Part shown: positions 41,732-50,760 of the stretch, piece after piece
How the letters are laid out: the number at the start of each line of letters is the position of its first letter
Numbering within the stretch: position 1 is the stretch's first letter
Source of the DNA: Lentisphaera profundi
Lineage (GTDB): Bacteria > Verrucomicrobiota > Lentisphaeria > Lentisphaerales > Lentisphaeraceae
Direction of reading: 5' to 3'
Length of the DNA stretch: 64,000 nucleotides
NCBI RefSeq assembly: GCF_028728065.1
Contig: NZ_CP117811.1
Location: 682,001-746,000 of the forward strand
Program-made: the position numbers and the translations under genes
The notes under the pieces: model-generated
The model's database searches: none
What the model saw: only the letters and a program-made list of their open reading frames with translations
Told to the model about the DNA's origin: nothing

Positions 41732-43372
41732 TTAGTTATTTTGAATCACATCACCACGGTAGACTGTGAGCGTGGAATCTTTAACTTTGAAGGGGAGGCT
41801 GATAGCCTGCCATTTATAACGAACTGAATCAGTGCAGATTCGTACAGGCTTGGACTCGGTTCCGATAACATAGATGGTGTCGGCGAGTTGCGCTGGTTCG
41901 AAAGCTTGATTCACTTGGATTGATTTATTTGCTAGGTAGAAAAGCTCAGCTTTTAATTCATGGCCAGAAAAATTGTAAACGAGCTCATTGTCATTTTTAA
42001 TACTCTGATGAATAAGTTGCGCGGTATCTTGCTTGCTATATTCAAATTCATTGAGTCGCATGTGTCGTGCTGAATCAACGCTGAAATAAATGAGCATGGA
42101 AGTAAAGATGATCTTATACCATAGGGGCTGGCGTTTAAACATTTTGAAAAAGAATAAAATGGAAATGATTATCCCTGCGAGTAGAAAGCTTATGGCGATA
42201 CTAAGATGGAGTTCTTGGTAGTGGCTCATTTCTTGACTTAAAAGAGGGTAGGCAAAACCAGCAATGATAAGCAGGGCAATAAAGTTGAGCAGGTGAATAG
42301 CTCTGAGAACTTTGTTCAGGAGCAGGCCATAGCGTCTCGCATAAATCGGGTAATGAAGTGCCGTCATAACTGACAAAGGGAAAATCAAAGGCAGAAGAGA
42401 GTAGGCATTGCTTTCCGGGTAAAGCATAAAAGCAAAAAATAAAACACATGTGATTCTGCGCATGAAGCGGAAAATTTCAGGTCCTGCACTGGAGTTTTTT
42501 TCGATGAGTCGAAAGGCTTCGCAAAAACCCGTCCAAGCAAGAAAAGTCCATGGGAGGTAATAGCTCATGGCATTGAGAGCAAATTTAATGGAGGCTTTGA
42601 TGTAACCTTCATCAAATTGGAAGTCGATTTTTTGGGGAGCGCTGACGTCGGTACTGAAGTAAGTGAAAGCACTCTCACGGTCACTGGCGAACTTCGTTAA
42701 AAAATATTGAATAGCAATGATAATCAAAATATTAAAACTCATGGCACTTAGATGTGGGAGCATAACAAGGCGTTTGCGGATATCTGTAGGACGAGTCATG
42801 AAAAGTGTAGGTAAGTAAAAAAAGAGATACATGTGTGGGCCATTGACGGAAGCGGCTAAAGAGGTGAAGAAAATGCCCCAAAACCAAGCTTTGAACCAGC
42901 GTTTGCTCTTGCGACTTATGCTGTACCAACTGAGCCATGCACAAGACATTAAAAAAGCTGTTAAGAGGCCTTCTTCTGCACGAGTAGCCATGTTCACTAC
43001 TGCAATGGAACTTATACTAAAGGCGAAGGCTGGCCATGCTGATTTTATACCACCAAAACGTTTGGCGGAGAAAAATGAAATTAAGCCGATGCCGACTAAT
43101 GAAATGAGTGAGACGAAGCGCAGAGAAAAGGGATTAACTTTTTCACCACTTAGAAGGAGGCTGATCCAAGAATAAAAGGGGGAGTGCTTCGTTTGCGTGC
43201 CGAGCATGGAGTTTTCAAAATAGCCTTGCTCGCTAATATGGCGCGTGATATGGGCGAGAGTACTTTCCCTAGGACTTAGCTCGTAGCTATAGTTTTCGAT
43301 ACATAGATAAGTAAAAAATAGACTAAAGAGAATGACTAAAGCGAGGGGTTTAGGGTCTTTTTCATTATACAT
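41732..43372 (-). CDS. Polytopic membrane glycosyltransferase (PMT/ArnT-like)
   Basis: Integral membrane protein of 546 aa with roughly 11-12 hydrophobic segments. The first extracytoplasmic loop has SPRESTLAHITRHISEQGYFENSMLG, close to the catalytic-loop pattern of GT39/GT83 enzymes (Asp/Glu followed by E...R), and TKHSPFYSWISLLLSG resembles the PPL/W segment. Such enzymes move sugars from polyprenyl-phosphate carriers onto lipids or proteins. Substrate and acceptor cannot be told. It starts 23 bases after mgtE and may be co-transcribed with it, though no functional link is apparent. Confidence 0.72.
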   Translation of the reverse strand: MYNEKDPKPLALVILFSLFFTYLCIENYSYELSPRESTLAHITRHISEQGYFENSMLGTQTKHSPFYSWISLLLSGEKVNPFSLRFVSLISLVGIGLISFFSAKRFGGIKSAWPAFAFSISSIAVVNMATRAEEGLLTAFLMSCAWLSWYSISRKSKRWFKAWFWGIFFTSLAASVNGPHMYLFFYLPTLFMTRPTDIRKRLVMLPHLSAMSFNILIIIAIQYFLTKFASDRESAFTYFSTDVSAPQKIDFQFDEGYIKASIKFALNAMSYYLPWTFLAWTGFCEAFRLIEKNSSAGPEIFRFMRRITCVLFFAFMLYPESNAYSLLPLIFPLSVMTALHYPIYARRYGLLLNKVLRAIHLLNFIALLIIAGFAYPLLSQEMSHYQELHLSIAISFLLAGIIISILFFFKMFKRQPLWYKIIFTSMLIYFSVDSARHMRLNEFEYSKQDTAQLIHQSIKNDNELVYNFSGHELKAELFYLANKSIQVNQAFEPAQLADTIYVIGTESKPVRICTDSVRYKWQAISLPFKVKDSTLTVYRGDVIQNN

Positions 43373-43395
43373 TAGTCAGGATTCGCTTCGTTGAT

Positions 43396-44784
43396 TTAGA
43401 GAAAGACTTTCAAAAGCGTAGTCGCAATGAAAAAGTAAATGAAGGAAGAGAGGATGTCATTCATGGTGGTGACAAATGGACCAGCCGCAACAGCAGGGTC
43501 GAGGCCCCATTTACGAAGACTAATGGGTATTAAGGTGCCAATTAAACTAGCGGAAGTCATTCCGAAACATACGGAGAAAAAGATGATTTTAGCTAAAATG
43601 AAGGGGTTTAAGTGACTCGTCTCACCATATAAGATGGGAATGCCTATATAAGCAATGAGCGCTGCAATTAATCCACATACAATACCCATAAGGAAACCAG
43701 AGAGAGTCTCACGTAAGACAAGGGAGCTGAATTCTTCAGGTAAAATCTTTTCCAAAGCTAATTCACGAATAAACACAGTGGCTGATTGCATGCCAGTATT
43801 TCCTCCCATAGCGGCGATTACAGTTGGGAATGCAGCTAAGACGATGAATTTGTCGAGAGATTTGAGGAAGTGTCCAATAACAAAAGCATTGGTTAAGGCA
43901 AGGAGTAGGGTGACGACTAACCAAGGGAGGCGGAGGCGGATGGCTTCCATTAAGTTGGCATCATGGCTGACGGCTTCGCTTGTACCGGTCATGATAGCAA
44001 TATCTTCATCGGCTTCTTCGATTGAGATGTCGAGTATGTCATCGACGGTAATACGTCCAACGATTTGATTGCGATGATCTAATACAGGCATGACCCAAAG
44101 ATTATACTTGCGGAATTTAGCGGCGATTTTTTCTCGGTCTTCATCAAGGCTTGCCCAGATTGAGCTAGGTTCAGCAATTTCGCCAATTTTCTCATCTGAG
44201 TCAGCATGAATGAGGTCGATAAGAGAAATCGCACCTAGAAAGTGTTTTGATACTGAATCAATCACATAGACGTACATGACGGGGTCTTTCAGGGTTTCGG
44301 GCTGTAGCGAATTCAGGACATCTTTTACAGTTAAATTATTCGGGAAGGCACATAACTCGGAAGTCATGATACCGCCGCCAGATTCTTCATCAAAAGAAAG
44401 AAGTTTGGTGATGTCTTGGCGGAATTCTGTTTCTGTATGTTTTAAAATTTCTTTTACGAGTACATCATTTTCTAAGTCAGCAAGGAAATCGGCAGCATCA
44501 TCCGAAGCCATTTCTTCAATTAAGCTGGTGATTTCCTGGGGATCGGCTTTTTCAGTGAGCTTGAGCTTTAAGTCATCTTCTAAGAGCGAGAGTAATTCGG
44601 CGCGTTTCTCGGTGTCATCAGTCAGACGGAAAACTCTAAGCTGATCTTCAAAAGAACTGAATTGGGAGATGACTTCTTCAATATCGGCAGGTTCAATTGC
44701 AAGGAGTTCTTTTCTGATTTGCTGATCATCATCTTCCTTCAGAAGATTGGAGATCTGTTCAAGCCATATTTGTTGATTAGACAT
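43396..44784 (-). CDS. mgtE: Magnesium transporter MgtE
   Basis: Magnesium channel/transporter of 462 aa. The N-terminal MgtE superhelical domain (about 1-130, SLLEDDLKLKLTEKADPQEI, DDAADFLADLEND) is followed by two CBS domains (about 135-255; ISLIDLIHADSD, GRITVDDILDISIEEADEDI) that sense cytoplasmic magnesium. Five transmembrane helices follow (TLLLALTNAFVIG ... DPAVAAGPFVTTMNDILSSFIYFFIATTLL); PAVAAGPFVTT is the conserved pore segment. Length matches Thermus MgtE. I looked for a magnesium riboswitch in the 120-base leader and saw none. Confidence 0.95.
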   Translation of the reverse strand: MSNQQIWLEQISNLLKEDDDQQIRKELLAIEPADIEEVISQFSSFEDQLRVFRLTDDTEKRAELLSLLEDDLKLKLTEKADPQEITSLIEEMASDDAADFLADLENDVLVKEILKHTETEFRQDITKLLSFDEESGGGIMTSELCAFPNNLTVKDVLNSLQPETLKDPVMYVYVIDSVSKHFLGAISLIDLIHADSDEKIGEIAEPSSIWASLDEDREKIAAKFRKYNLWVMPVLDHRNQIVGRITVDDILDISIEEADEDIAIMTGTSEAVSHDANLMEAIRLRLPWLVVTLLLALTNAFVIGHFLKSLDKFIVLAAFPTVIAAMGGNTGMQSATVFIRELALEKILPEEFSSLVLRETLSGFLMGIVCGLIAALIAYIGIPILYGETSHLNPFILAKIIFFSVCFGMTSASLIGTLIPISLRKWGLDPAVAAGPFVTTMNDILSSFIYFFIATTLLKVFL

Positions 44785-44858
44785 GTAAGAATTTCCTGCT
44801 AAGAATCAAAAATTGCCCTAAGCTAAGCTAGTGAGGGCAGAATACAAAGAATAAGAAC

Positions 44859-44892
44859 TTTAAGTCCGATCATTTTTTGATTCGGACTTAAA
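44859..44892. terminator. Strong hairpin downstream of purM
   Basis: TTTAAGTCCGA and TCGGACTTAAA pair over 11 bases with a loop containing TTTTTT. It lies 13 bases after the purM stop. The poly-U tract on the minus strand is poor, so it may be a factor-assisted terminator or 3'-end stabiliser. Confidence 0.5.
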
Positions 44893-44904
44893 GAATCGTA
44901 GCAA

Positions 44905-46089
44905 TTAGTAGACGAATTCACCAAAGGAAGTTTTGACGGTAACTTTATTCCCTTGTGGATTTTCCTCTAAGCGTCCAATTACCTGAGCGGGGATGCCAAA
45001 ACTTTGTGAAATCTTGATGATGTTGTCGGCGATTTCTTCATCAACCATAAGCTCTAAGCGATGGCCCATGTTAAAGACTGCATACATTTCGTGCCAAGGA
45101 GTATTGGAGCATTCGTGAATGTATTTAAAGAGTGGCGGAATTTCGAAGAGGTTATCTTTAATGAAATGTAAGTTGCTACCAAAATTACGGCATTTACTTT
45201 GAGCACCACCACTACAGTGAATAATGCCACCAATTCGATCGCGACCAAGTTCATCAAAAATGGTTTTGACAACAGGTGCGTATGTTCTAGTGGGAGATAA
45301 GACAGCTTTACCCATATTGAGAGGCATGTCGTCTACCGTATCAGTAAGTTTGAATTTGCCACTGAAAACGAGATCTTCTTCAGTGTTGGCATCAAAAGCT
45401 TCAGGGAAACGATTCATATATTCTTTAGCGAAGACATCGTGCCTAGCAGAAGTTAAGCCATTGGAGCCCATACCTGCATTATACTCGGTTTCGTATGTCG
45501 CTTGACCGTAGGAGGAGAGACCGACGATGACTTGTCCTGCTTTCATGCGAGCGGCATCAATCACTTGTGATTTTTTGATACGAGCGCTTACGGTGGTGTC
45601 GACAATTACAGTACGAACTAAATCTCCAACATCAGCAGTTTCACCGCCAGTGTTGACCATTTGGATGCCATTGTCGTTGAAAAATTGGATGAGTTTTTCA
45701 TTCCCAGCAATGATAGCAGAGATAACTTCGCCAGGAATATTGCTTGCGTTACGACCGATAGTCGATGACATCAGCATGCCTTCTGTTACGCCAACGCAAA
45801 TCATATCATCTACATTCATGACAATTGAATCTTGAGCTATACCTTCCCAAACACTGAGATCACCCGTTTCTTTCCAGTACATGTAAGCGAGCGAAGACTT
45901 GGTTCCTGCACCATCAGCGTGAACAATGTTGACGTGATCATCGCTGCCACCTAAGAAATCTGGGATAATTTTACAGAAAGCTTGTGGGTAGAGACCTTTG
46001 TCGACATTTTTGATGGCGTCATGAACTTCTTTTTTGGAGTAAGAAACTCCGCGTTTCGCATAGCGTGATTCAGCTTCGTTGTTTGACAT
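44905..46089 (-). CDS. purM: Phosphoribosylformylglycinamidine cyclo-ligase (AIR synthetase)
   Basis: Fifth step of purine biosynthesis: ATP-dependent closure of FGAM to AIR. The 394-aa protein has MSNNEAESRYAKRGVSY at the N-terminus, HADGAGTKSSLAY, QDSIVMNVDDMICVGV, NTGGETADVGDLV and the C-terminal GGIIHCSGGAQSK and MYAVFNMGHRLEL, which follow the PurM order. It is longer than the 345-residue E. coli enzyme and resembles the diverged type seen in Bacteroidetes. It is a single gene; neighbours are unrelated. The ATP-grasp-independent PurM fold is shared with PurL and ThiL, but the substrate-site motifs favour PurM. Confidence 0.9.
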   Translation of the reverse strand: MSNNEAESRYAKRGVSYSKKEVHDAIKNVDKGLYPQAFCKIIPDFLGGSDDHVNIVHADGAGTKSSLAYMYWKETGDLSVWEGIAQDSIVMNVDDMICVGVTEGMLMSSTIGRNASNIPGEVISAIIAGNEKLIQFFNDNGIQMVNTGGETADVGDLVRTVIVDTTVSARIKKSQVIDAARMKAGQVIVGLSSYGQATYETEYNAGMGSNGLTSARHDVFAKEYMNRFPEAFDANTEEDLVFSGKFKLTDTVDDMPLNMGKAVLSPTRTYAPVVKTIFDELGRDRIGGIIHCSGGAQSKCRNFGSNLHFIKDNLFEIPPLFKYIHECSNTPWHEMYAVFNMGHRLELMVDEEIADNIIKISQSFGIPAQVIGRLEENPQGNKVTVKTSFGEFVY

Positions 46090-46221
46090 GGCGTAAGTCC
46101 TTGAAAATGATTAGAAATTATTTTCATAGTTTAAACGAAACGCGCAGGCTTTCAAATGCTCTAATCAGCTAAGTCGAGACTTATTGAGTCACGCGAATTA
46201 TTAGCGTAGAAAATGGATGAA

Positions 46222-46620
46222 TTAAGAGTAAATGAATTGGCCGTCAATCGCACGGTGTTCTTGCTTTTGATCCATTTTGTAAATGCGCTCCATAAGTTGC
46301 CATTTATCCTCAGCAGATGCATCGGCAGAAGTGTTCTGGAATTTTGCCATGGAGGCTTCCCATTCACTTTGACGAGGCATCTTTGCGAGTTTAGCAAAAG
46401 CTGAATCGTGATCAAAATCAGGAGTTGTTTCCATAATCATGAATAAACGATTGCCAAAGATATAGATTTCCATGTCGCAAATGCCAATATCTTTCATGCC
46501 CTGAGTTACTTCTGGCCAAGCTTGACCCATTGAATGTGCAGCCGTGTATTCTTTGATAAGTTGAGGGTCATCTTTAACTGTGAGTGTTTTACAGTAGCGT
46601 TTGTTTGTTACTTCAGACAT
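46222..46620 (-). CDS. L-rhamnose/L-fucose mutarotase-like protein
   Basis: Small enzyme of the RhaM/DUF718 family (132 aa) that interconverts anomers of deoxysugars. The segments CKTLTVKDDPQLIKEYTAAHS, AWPEVTQGMKDIGICDMEIYIFGNRLFMIMET match the ferredoxin-like fold with a catalytic His (about 29) and the WPE motif. It is the last gene of the uronate/deoxysugar operon and starts 13 bases after the aldo/keto reductase. Given that neighbour's resemblance to L-fucose dehydrogenases, fucose is as likely a substrate as rhamnose. Confidence 0.82.
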   Translation of the reverse strand: MSEVTNKRYCKTLTVKDDPQLIKEYTAAHSMGQAWPEVTQGMKDIGICDMEIYIFGNRLFMIMETTPDFDHDSAFAKLAKMPRQSEWEASMAKFQNTSADASAEDKWQLMERIYKMDQKQEHRAIDGQFIYS

Positions 46621-46633
46621 AATTTTCCTGAGC

Positions 46634-47626
46634 TTAGAGATTAATTAATTTTTCAGCTTTCATCTTGTCCCAAAATGCGCTAGGGATTTTTGCATAAACT
46701 AAATCCATGTTGGATTTGACGCGTTCAGGCTTGCTGGTATTGAGAGCGATGGATTTTATCTCGGGGAATAAAAAGGAAAATTGAACACAGGCCGCGGCAG
46801 GTTTCACATCGAATTCTTCACAGATAGCGAAAAATTTAGTTCTCCAAGCGAAGATTTCGGGATGACTTTCTTCTGTGATCACTTGGTAATCAAAGTGAGT
46901 TCCACCAATGAGGAAACCTGCATTGAAGACAGCAGAGTTGATGACGTCAACGCCTTGATTGCCCAGCTTTTTGAGTAAGCCTTTTGCGAAATCACTATGT
47001 GTGTAAGGAGTGATAGAACAGGCGAACATAGCCCAGTCGAGTTGGATGTGATCGGAAATAAAATCTATGACTGAAATATCTTTGGCGCCAACGCCAATAG
47101 ATTGAACTTTTCCAGCTTCTTTGAGTTCGGCTAAGGCTTTAAAGGCATCGAGTAAATTAGTTTTTCTTTCTTTGAGTTCAGCTTCATCTTTTGCGGAGGA
47201 TAAATACTCGTCAGGATCGTGGATCGAGACGAGTTGGGCGTCGTAATTACCTAAGAGTTCATTGCCTTGCTCATAGCAATCAATAATACCTTGGTAAGAG
47301 ATATCTTGGACCGCATCGTTTTTTAAATTAATCCATGCACCGGGTTCAAAGGTGGGTTCATCACTTGTGAGCGGCACGCGTTTCCATGCGAGTTTATTGC
47401 TGATAAGGACTTTGTCTTGCGGGACATTAAGTTGGGATAAGCATTCAGCTAAACTTTCTAGAGCGAGGCCAGCACCATATTTTCCCGCGCTATCAAATAC
47501 AGCTAGATCAGGATTGGCGGCTACGATTTCTTTGACGATGTTAAGTTTAGTTTCGAAGAGTGGTTCGGAGAAGAGGTTACCTAAGGAGGAAGTTCCAAAG
47601 ATGACTTTCGGGAGAGATTTGCTCAT
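46634..47626 (-). CDS. Aldo/keto reductase, D-threo-aldose (L-fucose) 1-dehydrogenase-like
   Basis: AKR-fold oxidoreductase of 330 aa. The tetrad is visible as Asp45 and Tyr50 (FDSAGKYGAGLALE), Lys78 (LISNKLAW) and His136 (LVSIHDPDEYL). Sequence features match the D-threo-aldose 1-dehydrogenase group, which oxidises L-fucose to its lactone. That would feed a non-phosphorylating fucose route ending in an aldolase cleavage, and the operon does encode an aldolase. Separated from the upstream dehydrogenase by an 82-base gap holding a strong hairpin. The L-fucose assignment is inferred from family and from the GH95 fucosidase elsewhere in the window. Confidence 0.82.
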   Translation of the reverse strand: MSKSLPKVIFGTSSLGNLFSEPLFETKLNIVKEIVAANPDLAVFDSAGKYGAGLALESLAECLSQLNVPQDKVLISNKLAWKRVPLTSDEPTFEPGAWINLKNDAVQDISYQGIIDCYEQGNELLGNYDAQLVSIHDPDEYLSSAKDEAELKERKTNLLDAFKALAELKEAGKVQSIGVGAKDISVIDFISDHIQLDWAMFACSITPYTHSDFAKGLLKKLGNQGVDVINSAVFNAGFLIGGTHFDYQVITEESHPEIFAWRTKFFAICEEFDVKPAAACVQFSFLFPEIKSIALNTSKPERVKSNMDLVYAKIPSAFWDKMKAEKLINL

Positions 47627-47648
47627 TTTTGTCTACCTTGAATAAAAT

Positions 47649-47700
47649 GAGCCTGCCAAGGGATAAATGCGACTAAGGATAATAATCCCTTGACAAGCTC
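47649..47700 (-). promoter_or_regulatory. Intercistronic hairpin in the sugar operon
   Basis: GAGCCTGCCAAGGGAT pairs with ATCCCTTGACAAGCTC over 16 positions with only wobble interruptions, leaving a 20-base loop. It lies between the zinc dehydrogenase and aldo/keto reductase genes, the only real gap in the operon. In the sense direction it is followed by ATTTTATTC, a weak U tract. It could be an attenuating terminator or an RNA-processing site that sets different levels of the last two genes. Confidence 0.55.
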
Positions 47701-47708
47701 AAAAATTA

Positions 47709-48737
47709 TTAATCGTTCAGTTCAACCATCGCTTTAATGACGCCAGTTTCTGGTTTGGTCCATGCAGGGAATTCTTCGATCATATCTTCGAATTTACATG
47801 TGTGAGTGATCATGCAAGTGCTTTTTGCACGGCCATCATTTAAGCAATCAGCTACATGCTGGAAATCTTCTAGAGTGGCATTTCTACTGCACATGATAGT
47901 GAGTTCACGTTTGTGAATGTTCGGGTGATCGTAAGAAAGCGTGTCTTTGCTAAGACCAACATAAACGAGATTGGCGCTGTGAGCACAGTATTCTACGGCT
48001 CCCATCATGGAGCCAGCATGGCCAGTTGCGTCGATGACTGCAGTAGCAAATTCACCATTGGTGAGTTCGCTGATTTTTGCAATAGCATCTTCGTTTTTGG
48101 GATTGACAGTAGCGGCAACACCAATATCAGACTGACAGAAATCTAAACGCTCTTGGTTGAGATCAAGGACAATGACATTTGCACCAGCGGCTTTAGCAAA
48201 CTGCATAGTTGCTAAGCCAATCGGACCTGCACCAATAACGAGTGCATTGTCACCTTTTTGGATGTCGGCACGACGTACGGCATGAGCACCAATGGCTAAG
48301 CACTCAACTAAAGCCATGGCATCTAAACTTAGGTTCTCTACTTTGAGGACATGGCTAGTGGGAACACTAATGTATTCGCACATGCCACCGTCTTGGTGAA
48401 CACCAATAACTTGCATTTTAGCACAGCAGTTGGTGTTTCCACGTCGACAGGCAACGCACGTGCCACAGTGAAGGTAGGGAACGATTAAAACATTGTCGCC
48501 AAGAGCGAGTTTGCTTTGATCGGCATCGGCACCAAATTCGGCGACTTCACCAGAGAGTTCGTGGCCTAAGACACGTGGGTACTCAAAAAAAGCTTGGTTA
48601 CCTTGGTAGGCATGCAAATCAGTTCCACAGATACCAATGCGACGGATTCTAACGAGGACTTCACCTTCTTTGGCAGAAGCTTTTGCGGTTTCTTCCATGG
48701 TGAACTTATAGGGTTCTTGGCAGACGACAGTTTTCAT
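47709..48737 (-). CDS. Zinc-dependent medium-chain dehydrogenase (sugar-acid type)
   Basis: MDR-family dehydrogenase of 342 aa. Catalytic zinc ligands are Cys37 (GICGTDLH) and His59-Glu60 (GHE). Structural zinc is bound by Cys91, 94, 97 and 104/105 (CGTCVACRRGNTNCC). The NAD site is VIGAGPIGL. It resembles L-galactonate/L-idonate 5-dehydrogenases and related sugar-acid enzymes. In this operon it may oxidise a galactonate- or fuconate-derived acid before KDG-type cleavage. It starts 14 bases after the aldolase gene. The exact substrate cannot be assigned. Confidence 0.82.
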   Translation of the reverse strand: MKTVVCQEPYKFTMEETAKASAKEGEVLVRIRRIGICGTDLHAYQGNQAFFEYPRVLGHELSGEVAEFGADADQSKLALGDNVLIVPYLHCGTCVACRRGNTNCCAKMQVIGVHQDGGMCEYISVPTSHVLKVENLSLDAMALVECLAIGAHAVRRADIQKGDNALVIGAGPIGLATMQFAKAAGANVIVLDLNQERLDFCQSDIGVAATVNPKNEDAIAKISELTNGEFATAVIDATGHAGSMMGAVEYCAHSANLVYVGLSKDTLSYDHPNIHKRELTIMCSRNATLEDFQHVADCLNDGRAKSTCMITHTCKFEDMIEEFPAWTKPETGVIKAMVELND

Positions 48738-48751
48738 AATTATATCCTCGT

Positions 48752-49372
48752 TTATTTGATTTTGTTTAAGGCTTCTTTGGCGATTTTAGTGATTCCTGAA
48801 AAATCTCCTGCATCCATTAGTTTGTTTGGTACCATCCAGCTACCACCGCAAGCTTGTACTTGTGGTAGAGCAAGGTATTCACCCACGTTGTCGGCGTTGA
48901 TGCCACCCGTAGGAACAAACTTAACACCTGGGTAAGGTGCAGCAAAGGCTTTTAGTGTATTAACACCACCAAGTGCTTCTGCAGGGAAGAATTTTAAAGT
49001 TTTCCAGCCATCGGCTAAGGCATCTTGGATATCGCGTGGGGAAGCAATTCCGGGGAAATAGATTAAGCCAGCCGCAATACATGCTTTCGAGACTTCAGGA
49101 GAGAAGCCTGGGGAGATAATAAAAGTTGCGCCCGCATTTTTGGCTTCTTCAACTTGTGCCGCATTAATAACGGTGCCGGCACCAAGAAGTAAGTCTTTGT
49201 ATTGAGACATAATTTTGATGGCTTCGGCGGCACAGTCAGTTCTGAAAGTGACTTCTGCTACAGGGAGACCTGCGGCAATGAGGGCTTCTGCTAAAGGAGC
49301 GGCGTGAGCCGGATCAGTTATTTTGATAACAGGAACGAGTTTTAGGTCGGCAATTTGTTGTTCGATAGTCAT
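48752..49372 (-). CDS. eda: 2-keto-3-deoxy-6-phosphogluconate (KDPG/KHG) aldolase
   Basis: Class I aldolase of 206 aa that splits KDPG to pyruvate and glyceraldehyde-3-phosphate. The general base Glu40 (VAEVTFRT) and Schiff-base Lys127 (TLKFFPAE) correspond to Glu45 and Lys133 of E. coli Eda. GAGTVINAAQVEEAKNAGATFIISPG and VPTGGINADNVGEYL are conserved. It follows the KDG kinase and reductase in the operon, completing the lower uronate route. GAAACACC precedes the ATG. Some relatives prefer KDPGal, and the adjacent dehydrogenase makes a galacto-configured variant possible. Confidence 0.93.
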   Translation of the reverse strand: MTIEQQIADLKLVPVIKITDPAHAAPLAEALIAAGLPVAEVTFRTDCAAEAIKIMSQYKDLLLGAGTVINAAQVEEAKNAGATFIISPGFSPEVSKACIAAGLIYFPGIASPRDIQDALADGWKTLKFFPAEALGGVNTLKAFAAPYPGVKFVPTGGINADNVGEYLALPQVQACGGSWMVPNKLMDAGDFSGITKIAKEALNKIK

Positions 49373-49386
49373 GGTGTTTCCTAGTT

Positions 49387-50760
49387 TTAAAGTTGGGGGA
49401 AAAGGCTTGTTTTTAAACCTTTTTGATTAAAATCTTCGAAGATTTCAGTAAGGCGAAGTTCAAAAGTAGGATGAGCTTTAAAGGCGCCATTCCATGCTGA
49501 ACAAGCAAGGATTGCTTTTGCGAAGTTCGCAGGCGTGCTGGTATCACATTTGGCAATAGCATTCATTGCTTTTGCGTCATCGGCAAAATCATAACTTAAA
49601 CCTTCTGCTTCTCCTTTGAAGGTATCACCTACAACTGAGCCTCTGTAGAACCAGAAAAAAGCAGCAATCGCTTGTGAAAGTTTATCAGGGAAGCTTTTGT
49701 TGATGGCCGTAGAATCTGCAAAAGATGGAAGTAAGCGAACAAGTAACTTAGAAGATGAGTTGAGCGCAATATTAATCATTTCGTGATTGAGAAAGGGGTT
49801 TTTGAAACGTTCAATTACCGCTTCTGCGTAATCTTTTAACTCTTGAGTATTTCCGCCTTTTGCTTCTAGCGTGGGGAGAATTTCATCCAAAAGTATAGAA
49901 CGTAAGAATTGGTCAATGGGTTCTTTTTCTAAGGCATCTGCAACGATGGTTTCTCCGCTTAAGATAGCGGCGTATATCATAGAGGTGTGGCCACCATTAA
50001 GCATACGTACTTTAGTTTCTCTGAAAGCAGGGAGGTTTTTCGTCCAAAAGACATTGATACCGGCTTTTTTAAGGGGCAAAATATCTTCTGCTGAGTCACC
50101 TTCGATAGCAAAGAGATGATAAGGCTCTACGCATGCGTCGGTATTTTCGCCTTTGGTAACAATGCGATCAACAAGTGTATTGCGAAAGTCGCAAGACTTT
50201 TTAATCCAGGTGATGAAGTCGTGGTCTAAGCCCCAGTCATTTGCATGCTTGCAGATAATTTCTCTGAGCTTGATACCATTGTGCTCAATGAGTTCCATGG
50301 GTAAGATGAGAGGCGCTTTATCAGCACTCTTGTCAAAGAATGAAAAACGTTTATAGAGCCAAGCACATAGTTTTGCAGGATAGGTTTCTGGGCATTCGTT
50401 GGGGAAGGCGCATTGTTTGTAGACAATGCCTGCTTCCGTAGAGTTGGATACGACAATTTGTAAATCCTCTTCTTCGGCGGTGGCCAAAAACTCTACCCAT
50501 TCAAGGTAGGGGTGGATGAAACGTTGGTAGACACTGATCTCTTCTTTCTGATCAATAGTCTGGCCATTTAATAAACCTTTTGTGGTGAGATTGTACTTTC
50601 CATCGAGTTCAATAAATTGGCTTAAGTCACCTCTAGGGGTGAGTTTTACCATAGTGATACTCGCGTCGGAGAGTTCTTGTTTATTGAGTTCGTGGATCAT
50701 CCATCCCCAAAAACCACGGAGGAAGACGCCCGAACCGAATTGGAGGATTCTATTTTTCAT
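49387..50760 (-). CDS. uxaB: Tagaturonate/fructuronate reductase-like dehydrogenase (mannitol dehydrogenase family)
   Basis: Polyol/long-chain mannitol dehydrogenase family protein of 457 aa. The N-terminus ILQFGSGVFLRGFWGWMIHEL matches the UxaB nucleotide-binding start, and LNGGHTSMIYAAILSG with the downstream NPFLNHEMINIALNSSSK fits the catalytic region. UxaB reduces tagaturonate to altronate in galacturonate breakdown; the fructuronate reductase UxuB is the close alternative. It overlaps the KDG kinase stop by four bases and precedes eda by 14 bases. The isomerase UxaC and the dehydratase UxaA/UxuA that would complete the route are not in this window. Confidence 0.82.
   Translation of the reverse strand: MKNRILQFGSGVFLRGFWGWMIHELNKQELSDASITMVKLTPRGDLSQFIELDGKYNLTTKGLLNGQTIDQKEEISVYQRFIHPYLEWVEFLATAEEEDLQIVVSNSTEAGIVYKQCAFPNECPETYPAKLCAWLYKRFSFFDKSADKAPLILPMELIEHNGIKLREIICKHANDWGLDHDFITWIKKSCDFRNTLVDRIVTKGENTDACVEPYHLFAIEGDSAEDILPLKKAGINVFWTKNLPAFRETKVRMLNGGHTSMIYAAILSGETIVADALEKEPIDQFLRSILLDEILPTLEAKGGNTQELKDYAEAVIERFKNPFLNHEMINIALNSSSKLLVRLLPSFADSTAINKSFPDKLSQAIAAFFWFYRGSVVGDTFKGEAEGLSYDFADDAKAMNAIAKCDTSTPANFAKAILACSAWNGAFKAHPTFELRLTEIFEDFNQKGLKTSLFPQL

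Noticed and set aside
44785-44904. Possible magnesium riboswitch upstream of mgtE
   Set aside because: The leader is only about 120 bases, is shared with the purM 3' region, and I see no M-box-like stems. The hairpin there belongs to the end of purM.
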